The position numbers and the translations under genes are program-made. Shown one piece after another: positions 54,189-62,742 of a stretch of DNA of 64,000 nucleotides. The notes beneath the pieces were generated by a model, which was not told where the DNA came from, made no database searches, and was given only the letters and a program-made list of their open reading frames with translations. The first letter of the stretch is position 1; each line of letters begins with the position of its first letter. The DNA lies in contig NZ_JAVLVT010000009.1 in the NCBI RefSeq assembly GCF_031628175.1, positions 118,596 to 182,595 on the forward strand, in the 5' to 3' direction. The DNA comes from Lipingzhangella_A rawalii. Its GTDB lineage: Bacteria > Actinomycetota > Actinomycetes > Streptosporangiales > Streptosporangiaceae.

Positions 54189-54425
54189 GTGGCAGTGCAC
54201 TACAGCAACAACGTTTCTCCCGACGACATCGGCCAGCGCGTCACTGTACGCGTGCGGCTGCCGGAGGGGAAGTTCGCCGACACCATCGGTGTCCTGGAGG
54301 AATGGTCCGCAGGTGTCCTGCGGATCCGCAAACGCGACGACTCCGTGGCCAACGTCACAGCAGCCGACATCGTGGCAAGTAAGATCGTGGGGGATCCTCC
54401 CGTCCGACGCTCGGCAGGAAGGTAG
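54189..54425 (+). CDS. Small beta-rich domain protein (detached N-terminal domain of a GNAT protein?)
   Basis: A 78-residue protein with DIGQRVTVRVRLPEGKFADTI and GVLEEWSAGVLRIRKRDDSVAN, an SH3-like beta barrel pattern. In Streptomyces I recall the same segment fused at the N-terminus of a GNAT acetyltransferase located beside fdxA. Here the acetyltransferase part is missing. GTG 54189 has GGAGG 9 bases upstream. GTG 54195 is an alternative. It is divergent from fdxA and only 11 bases before the next gene, so the two are likely cotranscribed. Function unknown. Confidence 0.65.
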   Translation: MAVHYSNNVSPDDIGQRVTVRVRLPEGKFADTIGVLEEWSAGVLRIRKRDDSVANVTAADIVASKIVGDPPVRRSAGR

Positions 54426-54436
54426 CTGGCCCCACC

Positions 54437-55771
54437 ATGCAGGAGACGGTCGCATCCGCGCTGGCACAGCTGAGCCGCACCGACCCCAGAGTGGCACAGA
54501 CGGCGGAACACGCACTGTCCACACTGACCGCCGGGGAGGGACTCGCCGGGCTGAACCAGCGCACCGTGCAGAAGTTCTGCTGGCAGGTGCTGCCGGCACG
54601 GTACGCGTCCTCTGCCGAGGAGCAGGAGTTCGTGGTGCGCTCGCTTGGCGAGCTGTTTCAGCTGCTGGGCCTGTCCCGCTACGCGGAGATCTGCACCTCG
54701 GCGGCGACCCAGGAGATCCTGGCGGCGCACCAGCGCGGCTCCGACACCGGAAACGCGGCGTTCGAGCGGCACATGCGGGCCTCCGGGGTGGAGCCGCCGG
54801 ACCTGAGCGAATTGACCTGGGGAACCGCCCTGGGGTCGGCGGAGATCGAAGCCTATGACGCCACCTCGGCCGCCCTGGAGCTGGCGATCGCGCTGGGCGA
54901 CGTCCAACCGGGAACCACGGGCTGGCGTACCGCCCAGGAACGTCAGGCCCGGGCGTTTCTGACCCAGCCTGACGACCAGGGCCGCAGCCGGTTGGACAAG
55001 ATCCGCGAGGAGCGGGTGCGGGCGTGGTTGTCCTCGGCGGGGCATCCGCACCGCCAGCACCTGGTGCCGCTGCTGGGGCAGATCATCGCCGGGGCGGACC
55101 CGCCGCACAGTGCGCATGCCGCGCTGAGCCCGGTGCAGCGGCTGCTGGAGTTCGCCAGTGACGGGATCGCCCTGACCCAGATCGGCTACCTCTCCCCGAA
55201 CGTGGTCCGCGAAATGTGCACGGAGTTCGACTGGACCCCCGTGTCCACGCCCCCGCGCAGCGAGACCGACGTGACCCAGATCATCACCCTGCACAAGTTG
55301 CTGCGCAGCATGCGGGCGGTCCGCCGCTCCGGGCGTCGGCTGATCCTGACCCGGCGGGGACGGCGGCTGCGGGACAGCACCGAGTCGCTGTGGGTCGCGG
55401 TTGCCGAGAGTGTGCTCAACACCGACGGCTTCGAGCAGGCCGCCACGGAAACCCTGTTGGGGCTGCTGCTGGTGTGGTCGCCCCGCTCCACCGGGAGTCA
55501 CAGCAGCGAAAGCGCGGTCGACATCGCCGCTGAGGCACGCACGATCCTCGCCGACGCTGGCTGGGAGAAGGACACCCCACGGCACGGGCAGCGCCAGAGC
55601 CCGGTGGACTCGGTCCTGATCACGGTGGCGTGGCTATTGGAGACCCTGGGCTGCGTGTCCCGGGTCGGGCTGATGCACGAACAGCCCACCCTCACCCTGA
55701 CGAAGGTGGGACGGGCTTTCGCGTTGACAGCGTTCCACCTCTCGGCCACCACCCCCCGCGCCTCGCTCTGA
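54437..55771 (+). CDS. Conserved actinobacterial protein of unknown function
   Basis: A 444-residue, mainly helical soluble protein without signal peptide or membrane segments. I recognise no catalytic motif. Stretches such as LSPVQRLLEFASDGIALTQIGY, ITLHKLLRSMRAVRRSGRRL and LLETLGCVSRVGLMHEQPTLTLTKVGRAFAL resemble tandem winged-helix or replication/regulatory modules. ATG 54437 follows the small gene by 11 bases, with AGGAAGG about 14 bases upstream, rather far. The shared operon suggests a joint role with the 78-residue domain. I would call it hypothetical. Confidence 0.7.
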   Translation: MQETVASALAQLSRTDPRVAQTAEHALSTLTAGEGLAGLNQRTVQKFCWQVLPARYASSAEEQEFVVRSLGELFQLLGLSRYAEICTSAATQEILAAHQRGSDTGNAAFERHMRASGVEPPDLSELTWGTALGSAEIEAYDATSAALELAIALGDVQPGTTGWRTAQERQARAFLTQPDDQGRSRLDKIREERVRAWLSSAGHPHRQHLVPLLGQIIAGADPPHSAHAALSPVQRLLEFASDGIALTQIGYLSPNVVREMCTEFDWTPVSTPPRSETDVTQIITLHKLLRSMRAVRRSGRRLILTRRGRRLRDSTESLWVAVAESVLNTDGFEQAATETLLGLLLVWSPRSTGSHSSESAVDIAAEARTILADAGWEKDTPRHGQRQSPVDSVLITVAWLLETLGCVSRVGLMHEQPTLTLTKVGRAFALTAFHLSATTPRASL

Positions 55772-56059
55772 GCTACCCCAGAGTCGACCCCGCCCCGCAT
55801 GCGCATAGCCTTGCGAGTGCGGCCCGAGGCGTCGCCGCTGGGCGATGCCCTGTGGTGCACGGGCGCGCGGGGCACGTCGACCGTGCTGGGGGCACTCGTT
55901 GTCGGGCTGGTCGGCGCCCGTGCCCCGCGGCAGGCCCGGTGGGCCACGGCCGCCAGATGGCGCGGACCCGGCCGGGAGACAGCCGGGAACCACACAGCAG
56001 AACCTGGCCACGGTCCGGGACGGATCGTGGATCCACAGTGCACAAGGGGCGGGAGCAGA
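55772..56059. other. Intergenic region upstream of the M50 protease gene
   Basis: These 288 bases hold no supported gene. The M50 frame remains open upstream, but its extra residues lack character and the ribosome site favours ATG 56060. No clear promoter. Confidence 0.4.
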
Positions 56060-57124
56060 ATGTCCACCGGCGAAGGTCAGCCGCGCGCGGAGGCAGCTGA
56101 GTCAGCGGAAACCGAAGAGGCAGCCGAAACAGCACACCCCCAGGATCCGGAGCACCCGGACGCGGATGCCGAGGTGGTGACCTGGGAGGACTCCGGGCCC
56201 CAGGACCGCGCGGACCGGGGTCGTCTCCGGCAGGGGGGCCACCGCCATGACGAGGCCGGCCCGGGCGACGACGCGGCCGTGATCACCGAGTCCGAGCCCG
56301 CGGCCGACAGCCCCGACGGGGTGGAGACGGCGGCCGGCCCGCCGCGCGCGTCGATGTTGCCGAGTCCGCTGGTCCTGCTGATGTTCGGTCTGGCGTGCCT
56401 CGGGGGCTGGATGGCGTGGACCCGGCTGGACATCGGCCCGTTCGTGCTGGTGCTGTGTGCCTGGATGGTGTCGGTGGCGCTGCACGAGTGGGCGCATGCC
56501 CTGCTGGCGCACCGCTTCGGGGTCCCGGGCCTGCGCGGCGGGGGCCTGATCACGATGAACCCGCTGCGCTACCAGGAGGCCTTCGCCCGATTCGTGCTTC
56601 CCGTGGTGATCCTCGTCGTGGGCGGGCTGGGAATGACCGGTCCGGCTCCGCGGGCCGGCGCGGCGGCGGACGACGGGGGGAAGCAGCCGGCCCCGCTGCG
56701 CCGTAGCCTCATCGCCGCCGTGGGGCCGGCGGTGAACCTGGTGCTGGCTGGGGTGTTCCTGCTGCCCGTGGTGCTGGTGTTGGGCACCAACCCCACCGAC
56801 TCCTGGTTCTGGTCCTCCCTGGTGTTCCTTGCGGCACTCCAGTTCACCGCCGCGGTGATCGCACTGCTTCCGGTGCCGGGCCTGGACGGCTTCGCGGTCC
56901 TCGCGCCGTGGCTGCCGCAGCGGATTCAGCAGCGGTGTGGGCCCGGGGCGCCAGGTGCCGCCAACCTCGGCGTCTTCGCCGTGGTGGCGGTGTTCGCGGT
57001 GGTGTGGTTCCCCCCGGTGCATGCGGAGCTGGTCAACGGGCTGTTCTCACTGACGTCAGCCGTGGGGGTGGATCCGCTCCTGCTGGGGCTGGGCCAGGCG
57101 GCTTTCCCGTTCTGGAACAACTGA
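56060..57124 (+). CDS. Site-2-type intramembrane metalloprotease (M50)
   Basis: A 354-residue membrane protein. About 90 acidic disordered residues precede five to six hydrophobic segments. The zinc motif HExxH is present as LHEWAHALLAHRFG. The third-ligand motif near the end is LLPVPGLDGFAVL, in place of the usual NPxDG. GGLITMNPLRYQEAF resembles the M50 loop. Such proteases cut anti-sigma factors or other membrane proteins. GGGAG lies 4 bases before ATG 56060. It converges on the DUF6113 gene with a 2-base gap. No substrate candidate is adjacent. Confidence 0.83.
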   Translation: MSTGEGQPRAEAAESAETEEAAETAHPQDPEHPDADAEVVTWEDSGPQDRADRGRLRQGGHRHDEAGPGDDAAVITESEPAADSPDGVETAAGPPRASMLPSPLVLLMFGLACLGGWMAWTRLDIGPFVLVLCAWMVSVALHEWAHALLAHRFGVPGLRGGGLITMNPLRYQEAFARFVLPVVILVVGGLGMTGPAPRAGAAADDGGKQPAPLRRSLIAAVGPAVNLVLAGVFLLPVVLVLGTNPTDSWFWSSLVFLAALQFTAAVIALLPVPGLDGFAVLAPWLPQRIQQRCGPGAPGAANLGVFAVVAVFAVVWFPPVHAELVNGLFSLTSAVGVDPLLLGLGQAAFPFWNN

Positions 57125-57126
57125 GG

Positions 57127-57636
57127 TCAGTTGGTGATGACGGGCAGGCGCTGGGCGGGACGGGTGGTCAACGTCGCCACGAGCACCACGAAGATGCCGC
57201 CGAACAGGAATGCGTAGTTGATGGCGTTGGCGGTGATCACGATCGACTCGCCCACGGTGTAGCCGGTGAGGGCGAACATCGCCAGGGTCCAGCCCAGGGC
57301 GAAGGCTCCGGGACCCACCCGCGAGGCGGTGCCGTAGGCCGCGAGCCGGCACACGACAAACAGCAGCCCCAGTGTCACCGCGACCACGAGGGCGCCCAGC
57401 GCCATCCCCAGTGGTCCGGCACCCCACAACCAGCCGGCCCACCCCAGGAACATGCCGCCCAGGACCCCGGAGACGATCCCGGTCACCAGCAGCAGCCCGG
57501 CGGCGATCGCGCCCAGCGCCGTGGTCAGATAGTGCAGCGGCACCGCGGCTCCGGGTCGGGCCGTCCCGGTGTCCGGAGCGTCGCGAGGGCCGTCGGGGGT
57601 GTCGGTTCGGGAGGTGTCCGATGAATCCTGCGTCAC
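57127..57636 (-). CDS. DUF6113-like membrane protein downstream of mshB
   Basis: A 169-residue protein with a polar N-terminus (about 33 residues) and five hydrophobic segments, including LTTALGAIAAGLLLVTGIVSG and AINYAFLFGGIFVVLVATL. Its gene follows mshB by 19 bases on the same strand, the same pairing I recall in Streptomyces (DUF6113). GTG 57636 is the first start in frame. The constant link with mshB hints at a role in mycothiol homeostasis or transport, but nothing in the sequence proves it. Confidence 0.75.
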   Translation of the reverse strand: MTQDSSDTSRTDTPDGPRDAPDTGTARPGAAVPLHYLTTALGAIAAGLLLVTGIVSGVLGGMFLGWAGWLWGAGPLGMALGALVVAVTLGLLFVVCRLAAYGTASRVGPGAFALGWTLAMFALTGYTVGESIVITANAINYAFLFGGIFVVLVATLTTRPAQRLPVITN

Positions 57637-57655
57637 ACTGGCAGCCTATCCGGCG

Positions 57656-58528
57656 TCACTGTGGCTCATCGTCGAACAGGTCGGTGCTGTAGCCGTCCGG
57701 GCCCGGGCGGGTGCTGGGCCCGCGCAGCAGGGTGAAGTACTCCACCGCACTGATCTCCTGGGCGATGCCGTTGGAGAGAGCGAAAAGCTCCCCCTCGACA
57801 CTGATCTGGGTGGCGTGCGCGCGCATCGCCAGCGCTTTCGCGGCCCAGTGGGGTCGGGCATCGATGCGGGTGGTCACCAGCTCGTCCGGGGTCGCAGGGG
57901 TGAGATCCTCCACCTTCTGGGGCGGGGTGAAGGGGCCGGGTGCCGCGGTGAGGCGCTCCAGGGACGCGGTCAGTTCGGAGGCGGGGGCGGCGATCGTGTA
58001 GAGGCGCTGGGTCTGCCAGGAGCTCCCGGGCAGGGACCGGCTGGCGGCGAGTTCGAAGGCGCGGAGGGTGACCCGGTGTGCCTGGATGTGATCGGGGTGC
58101 CCGTAGCCGCCGTTGTCGTCGTAGGTCACCAGAACGTGGGGACGAACCTCCCGCACGATCTCGGCGAGCTGTCCGGCCGCGGTGTCCACGTCGGCGCGCC
58201 AGAAGCTGTCGGGATGGTCGTTGCTGGCTGCGCCCATCATTCCGGAGTCGCGGTAGTAGCCGGCACCGCCCAGCAGGCGATGGTCACGCACCCCCAGGGC
58301 GAGGCAGGCCCGGGCGAGCTCGCCCTGGCGATGCTGCGCCAGCCCACCCTCGGCATCGCTGGCCAGATGGGCGAGCTCCGGCGGGATGATCTCCCCCTCC
58401 TCGCCGAGTGTGCAGGTGACCAGGGTGACGTGCGCACCCTGCGCGGCGTACTTCGCCATCGTGGCGCCGGTGACGATCGTCTCGTCGTCCGGATGGGCGT
58501 GTACAAGCATCAGGCGGCGCTCAGTCAT
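57656..58528 (-). CDS. mshB: N-acetyl-GlcN-inositol deacetylase (mycothiol biosynthesis)
   Basis: A 290-residue LmbE-like zinc deacetylase that removes acetate from GlcNAc-Ins in mycothiol synthesis. Zinc and catalytic residues are seen in LMLVHAHPDDETI (His, Asp, Asp, Glu) and NGGYGHPDHIQAHR (second His set). DHRLLGGAGYYRDSGMMG is typical of MshB as opposed to Mca. ATG 58528 lies 7 bases after TATGGT (58541-58536), fitting leaderless initiation. It heads an operon with the DUF6113 protein. Mycothiol genes are SigR targets in Streptomyces, but I see no GGAAT-N18-GTT upstream. Confidence 0.94.
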   Translation of the reverse strand: MTERRLMLVHAHPDDETIVTGATMAKYAAQGAHVTLVTCTLGEEGEIIPPELAHLASDAEGGLAQHRQGELARACLALGVRDHRLLGGAGYYRDSGMMGAASNDHPDSFWRADVDTAAGQLAEIVREVRPHVLVTYDDNGGYGHPDHIQAHRVTLRAFELAASRSLPGSSWQTQRLYTIAAPASELTASLERLTAAPGPFTPPQKVEDLTPATPDELVTTRIDARPHWAAKALAMRAHATQISVEGELFALSNGIAQEISAVEYFTLLRGPSTRPGPDGYSTDLFDDEPQ

Positions 58529-58628
58529 GAGGGTGACCATAGCGGACCTGCGGGATTGGTGGCCCGGAATCCGGAAAGTCCCGTCCTGGGTGGAACCGCT
58601 GCCGCGGATCACCTGTCACAATCGACGC

Positions 58629-60941
58629 ATGAGTTTTCCGCGGCAGTACGCGCGCACGCGTAGGTTCACGCTGGGGGCTCCCAGCCGGTTCCGGATCTCG
58701 CCGGACGGGCGTCGGGTCGCATTCGTGCGTTCGCAGCACGGGACCGATCCGCAGGGAGCCCTGTGGCTGGCCGAACTGGGCTCCGCCTCCCCTCAGGCCG
58801 GAGCGGAGCAGGGCGCTGCGGGAGATACGGCCGGGGACATGAGCGCCGAGAACACCGAGGTGTGGCACGAACGGCTCCTGGTCGACCCGCGCTCCCTTGC
58901 CGAGGATGCGGGTGATATTCCCCCCGAGGAGCGGGCGCGGCGGGAGCGTGCCCGGGAAACCGGCGGCGGAATCGTCAGCTACAGCACGGACCGCGCGATG
59001 CGCACGGCGGTGTTCGCGCTTGGGGGGCGCCTGTACGTGGTGTCCCTGGCCTCGGGCGAGCCGCAGGAGCGGGCGGATGGTGTCGCGACCGGCACGCCAC
59101 GGGAACTGCCGGTGGCCACGCCGGCCGTGGATCCGGTGCTGAGCCCGGACGGTAGCCGGCTGGCCTATGTGCACAACGGTGCGGTGCGGGTACTGGAGCT
59201 GGACTCCGGTGTGGATATGGTCCTCGCGCACCCGGGAACCGGGGCCGGGGAGACGCCCGAGGAGACGTCCGACACGGTCACCTGGGGGCTGGCGGAGTTC
59301 ATCGCCGCCGAGGAGATGCAGCGCACGCGCGGCATGTGGTGGTCACCGGACTCGCGTGCGGTGCTGGCCGCACGGGTGGACACGGCTCCGGTGCAGCGGT
59401 GGCACCTGGCTGACCCCGCCTCCCCCGAGTCCACGCCGCAGCAGATCGCCTACCCGGCCGCGGGGACCGCGAACGCGGAGGTCCGCCTGGCGGTCCTCGC
59501 CGTTCCGGAGGCACGCAGCCACCCCGGACCGGTGGAGCCGGTGTGGGTGCAGTGGGACCGTGCGGCGCTGCCGTACGTCGTGGCGGTGCACTGGTCCGCC
59601 ACGGCCCCGCCCACGCTCGTGGTCCAGAGCCGCGATCAGCAGCAGCTGTGCCTACTCACGGTGGCCCCGCACAGCGGCAGCAGTGAGGTGCTCCGCCGCG
59701 AGTCCGGACAGCCGTGGGTGGAGATCCCCAGTGGCGTGCCCGCGCGCACCGGCTCGGGAGCGCTGGTGTGGATCGCGCCGCTTGCCGACACCTACGCCCT
59801 GAATGTGGACGGCCAGGCCGTGACCCCTCCGGATCTGTACGTGCGGGCGGTGGTCGACGCGGGTGTGACCGCCCCCGAGGATGTGGCCGACGGGCTGCCG
59901 CTTGCCTCCGCCGCCCGGGAGACCGTGCTGTTCACTGCCTCCACCGAACCCACGGAGGTGGAACTGTGGGCCTACGATCCACAACGGGGACTGCGCCGCC
60001 TGGGGGAACCCGGCGGGATGCAGAGCGGGCGGCTGCGGGGTGGAACCCTCGTGGCGCAGCGGCGCAGCTTGCACGAGGACCGGGTGCACACGTGGATCGA
60101 GCGGGCGCACACACCGACACACACGGTGGTCTCCCACGCGCAGCGTCCGGAGCTGGCCCCCCCGCGGATCACCCTGATGCGTTCGGGGCAGGAGGAGATT
60201 CGCACGGCGGTGCTGCTGCCGTCCTGGTACGAGCCCGGCTCCGGCCCGCTGCCGGTGCTGCTGGATCCCTACGGTGGGCCGCACGCGCAACGGGTGGTGG
60301 CGGCCTACCACGCCTTCCTCAGTCCGCAGTGGTTCGCGGAACAGGGCTTCGCCGTGGTAGTGGCGGATGGCCGGGGCAGCCCGGGGCGTGGCCTGTCCTG
60401 GGAGCACGCGCTCGCGGGCAACCTGGCGGACCCCCCGCTGGAAGACCAGGTGACCGCGTTGCATGCGGCGGCGGAGCGGCATCCGGAGCTGGACCTGAAC
60501 CGGGTGGGGATTCGAGGCTGGTCGTTCGGGGGCTATCTGGCCGCATTGGCGGTGCTGCGCCGGCCCGAGGTGTTCCACGCGGCGATCGCTGGGGCACCCG
60601 TCACGGACTGGCGGCTGTACGACACGCACTACACCGAGCGGTATCTGGGGATGCCCGAGCAGGAATCGAAGCGGTACGCACACAGCTCGCTGCTGGAGGA
60701 TGCCGATCGGCTGGAGCGTCCCCTGATGCTGATTCACGGTCTCGTGGACGACAATGTGGTGTTCGCCCACACCCAACGTCTCTCCTCGGCTCTCCTCGCG
60801 GCGGGGCGCACGCACACGGTGCTTCCCCTCGCCGGGGTGACGCACATGCCCGCCGACGAGGTCGCGGCGGAGAACCTGCTGCTGCTCCAGGTGGACTTTT
60901 TGAACACCGCCCTGCTGACCACATCCGGCCACAGGGAATAA
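58629..60941 (+). CDS. S9 family serine peptidase (DPP-IV-like)
   Basis: A 770-residue prolyl-oligopeptidase-family enzyme. The N-terminal beta-propeller (about 20-510) includes FRISPDGRRVAFVRS and the substrate-N-terminus-binding Glu pair in EFIAAEEMQRTRGMWWSPD, as in dipeptidyl peptidase IV. The alpha/beta-hydrolase domain has the nucleophile Ser632 in GWSFGGY, Asp707 in HGLVDDNVV and His739 in GVTHMP. No signal peptide, so it is cytosolic. ATG 58629 gives the conserved start MSFPRQYARTRRFTLG. The only upstream signal is CACAAT 6 bases before. It is divergent from mshB. It probably removes X-Pro or X-Ala dipeptides. Confidence 0.93.
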   Translation: MSFPRQYARTRRFTLGAPSRFRISPDGRRVAFVRSQHGTDPQGALWLAELGSASPQAGAEQGAAGDTAGDMSAENTEVWHERLLVDPRSLAEDAGDIPPEERARRERARETGGGIVSYSTDRAMRTAVFALGGRLYVVSLASGEPQERADGVATGTPRELPVATPAVDPVLSPDGSRLAYVHNGAVRVLELDSGVDMVLAHPGTGAGETPEETSDTVTWGLAEFIAAEEMQRTRGMWWSPDSRAVLAARVDTAPVQRWHLADPASPESTPQQIAYPAAGTANAEVRLAVLAVPEARSHPGPVEPVWVQWDRAALPYVVAVHWSATAPPTLVVQSRDQQQLCLLTVAPHSGSSEVLRRESGQPWVEIPSGVPARTGSGALVWIAPLADTYALNVDGQAVTPPDLYVRAVVDAGVTAPEDVADGLPLASAARETVLFTASTEPTEVELWAYDPQRGLRRLGEPGGMQSGRLRGGTLVAQRRSLHEDRVHTWIERAHTPTHTVVSHAQRPELAPPRITLMRSGQEEIRTAVLLPSWYEPGSGPLPVLLDPYGGPHAQRVVAAYHAFLSPQWFAEQGFAVVVADGRGSPGRGLSWEHALAGNLADPPLEDQVTALHAAAERHPELDLNRVGIRGWSFGGYLAALAVLRRPEVFHAAIAGAPVTDWRLYDTHYTERYLGMPEQESKRYAHSSLLEDADRLERPLMLIHGLVDDNVVFAHTQRLSSALLAAGRTHTVLPLAGVTHMPADEVAAENLLLLQVDFLNTALLTTSGHRE

Positions 60942-61265
60942 CGTTCGTTCACTTGACACGAGAACGCAAGTCCTGATTCTCACATTCTCCGCACCGGCAG
61001 TGACATCGATATTCGGACCTTGAACTCGAATATCGATAGGTGGGATGACCTGCGCTGGTTTACTTATCAGGACATTTCGACTTTTGTGTGATCCACGGCA
61101 CGGGGTACCGCCATTCGTGATCTCGTCGTAGCTTCCTAGTTGATCGACATTTCTCCGGTGCTCGATCGGCCGGGCGGGCCACAAGCCCGCCGGGTCCCGG
61201 GTGGAGCCGGCCCCCTCCGGCGACACCCAACTCCTTGTCCGACAACTCACAAGGAAGTATCTACC
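60942..61265 (+). promoter_or_regulatory. Upstream region of the secreted protease gene
   Basis: These 324 bases are A/T-richer than the surroundings. TTGACA at 60953-60958 could be a -35. The main feature is a perfect inverted repeat, ATCGATATTCG (61005-61015) and CGAATATCGAT (61027-61037), spaced by 11 bases. It may be an operator or a hairpin. No gene is present. Confidence 0.5.
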
Positions 61266-62408
61266 GTGCGAAAATCCCCCATTTTCACCGCGGCTGGTAG
61301 CACATTCCTCCTGGTGGGTGGTCTCGTACTGACCGCCCCCGGCGCTACCGCCGACACCCCCGACGCGGATGCCCCCAACGGAGCCCAACCCCTCCTGGAA
61401 GCCGTGGAGTCGGACCTGTCCGACACGGCCACCGCCGAAGCCCTGGACCAACAGGTTGAGGCCGCCGAGGTCGAGGAGGAGCTGCGTGCCGAGGTCGGCT
61501 CCGAATTCGGCGGCGCGGTGTTCGACACCGACGATGCGGAACTCACCGTCAACGTCACCGACGCCGCGGCTGCGGCGGACCTTCCCGACGACGTCAACGC
61601 CGAGGTGGTGACCTACGGCGAGGACGCCCTGGCGGACTTCGTCGCCGAACTGGACGCGACCGCCGAGGCCGACGACGGGGATCTTCCCCTGGATTCCATC
61701 ACCCGCTGGGCTCCCAACGTCGAACGCGACGTCGTCGTCATCGAGACGCTGCGCGGCCAGTCCGATGCCGCGTCCGAATTCGCCGAGGCGGCCGGCATCG
61801 ATCCGGACGTCGTGGAGATCGAGGTCACGCACGAACGTCCGACCATGCTGCAAGACGTCGTCGGTGGCCAGGCCTACTACCCCGGGAGCAGCCGCTGCTC
61901 GATCGGACACGCGGTCGAAGGTGGATTCGCCACCGCCGGCCACTGTGGTTCGGTCGGCACCTCCACAACCAGCCCCACCGGCACCGTAGCCGGCTCGGTC
62001 TTCCCCGGCAGCGACGCGGGCTGGGTCCAGACCAACGCCACCACAACCCCGCTGGTGGACCTGTACCAGTACGGCGGCTACGCCACCGTGGTCGGTTCGC
62101 AGGAGGCCCCGATCGGTGCCCAGGTGTGCCGCTCCGGCTCCACCACCGGCACCTACTGCGGCACCATCCAGGGCAAGAACGAGACGGTCAACTATCCGCA
62201 GGGCACCGTGAACGGGCTGACCCGGACCACCGTCTGCGCCGAGCCCGGTGACTCCGGTGGCTCCTGGATCACTCCGTCCCGCGACGCCGCCCAGGCCCAG
62301 GGAGTGACCTCCGGCGGATCCGGAAACTGTAGCTGGGGTGGCACCACCTACTTCCAGCCGCTCAACCCGATCCTCAACCACTGGAACCTAACCCTGGTCA
62401 CCGGCTAA
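61266..62408 (+). CDS. Secreted alpha-lytic-type serine protease (S1 family, prepro form)
   Basis: A 380-residue preproenzyme. The signal peptide (1-29) ends GATA-DT. An acidic pro-region (about 30-190) acts as a folding chaperone in this family. The mature chymotrypsin-fold protease starts around VVGGQAYY. Catalytic residues are His226 (TAGHCG), Asp250 (PGSDAGW) and Ser330 (EPGDSGGSW). Cysteine pairs fit the three disulfides of streptogrisin/NAPase-like enzymes. GTG 61266 has AAGGAAG 8 bases upstream. The closest type I recall is the acid-stable Nocardiopsis protease NAPase. A tandem decayed copy follows at 62743. Confidence 0.93.
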   Translation: MRKSPIFTAAGSTFLLVGGLVLTAPGATADTPDADAPNGAQPLLEAVESDLSDTATAEALDQQVEAAEVEEELRAEVGSEFGGAVFDTDDAELTVNVTDAAAAADLPDDVNAEVVTYGEDALADFVAELDATAEADDGDLPLDSITRWAPNVERDVVVIETLRGQSDAASEFAEAAGIDPDVVEIEVTHERPTMLQDVVGGQAYYPGSSRCSIGHAVEGGFATAGHCGSVGTSTTSPTGTVAGSVFPGSDAGWVQTNATTTPLVDLYQYGGYATVVGSQEAPIGAQVCRSGSTTGTYCGTIQGKNETVNYPQGTVNGLTRTTVCAEPGDSGGSWITPSRDAAQAQGVTSGGSGNCSWGGTTYFQPLNPILNHWNLTLVTG

Positions 62409-62742
62409 CCGGTACCGGGACTCCCGGTCCTGGCGCCCTCGCATCCCCCGGGGCGCCAGGACCGCCCTGTGCCCCCACCTCTGCCCCTCGGTCAACACAG
62501 TCAGACCCCGCACCCGGCGAACGCCCATCCCCGTTGCCGCACACCGTCGGACCGGGGGTCCGGATCTCCGACCCGGGCCCCACCCAGACCCCAGCCGGCC
62601 AGTCCACCCGGAGACGACCCTCCGGGCGGCGCTACGCCCGGCTGGGCCGGGGCCGGGATCGGCCCCGGCTCGCGCACCCACACCCAGCTTGCTGTGCGCG
62701 AGTGATGCCTTGTCCCAGCACACAAGCGAAGGAGCAAGGACG
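62409..62742. other. Spacer between tandem protease genes
   Basis: These 334 bases contain the terminator of the first protease gene (62426-62463) and then C-rich sequence with no gene. The final 15 bases carry GGAG and AAGGA, the ribosome site of the decayed copy. Confidence 0.5.
62426..62463. terminator. Hairpin after the S1 protease gene
   Basis: GGTCCTGGCGCC (62426-62437) pairs perfectly with GGCGCCAGGACC (62452-62463) across a 14-base loop, 18 bases after the stop codon. Confidence 0.75.

Noticed and set aside
52014..54425. An 803-codon open frame on the plus strand
   Set aside because: It is antisense to dapC and fdxA, both certain genes. Only its last 78 codons, with their own GTG and ribosome site, look real.
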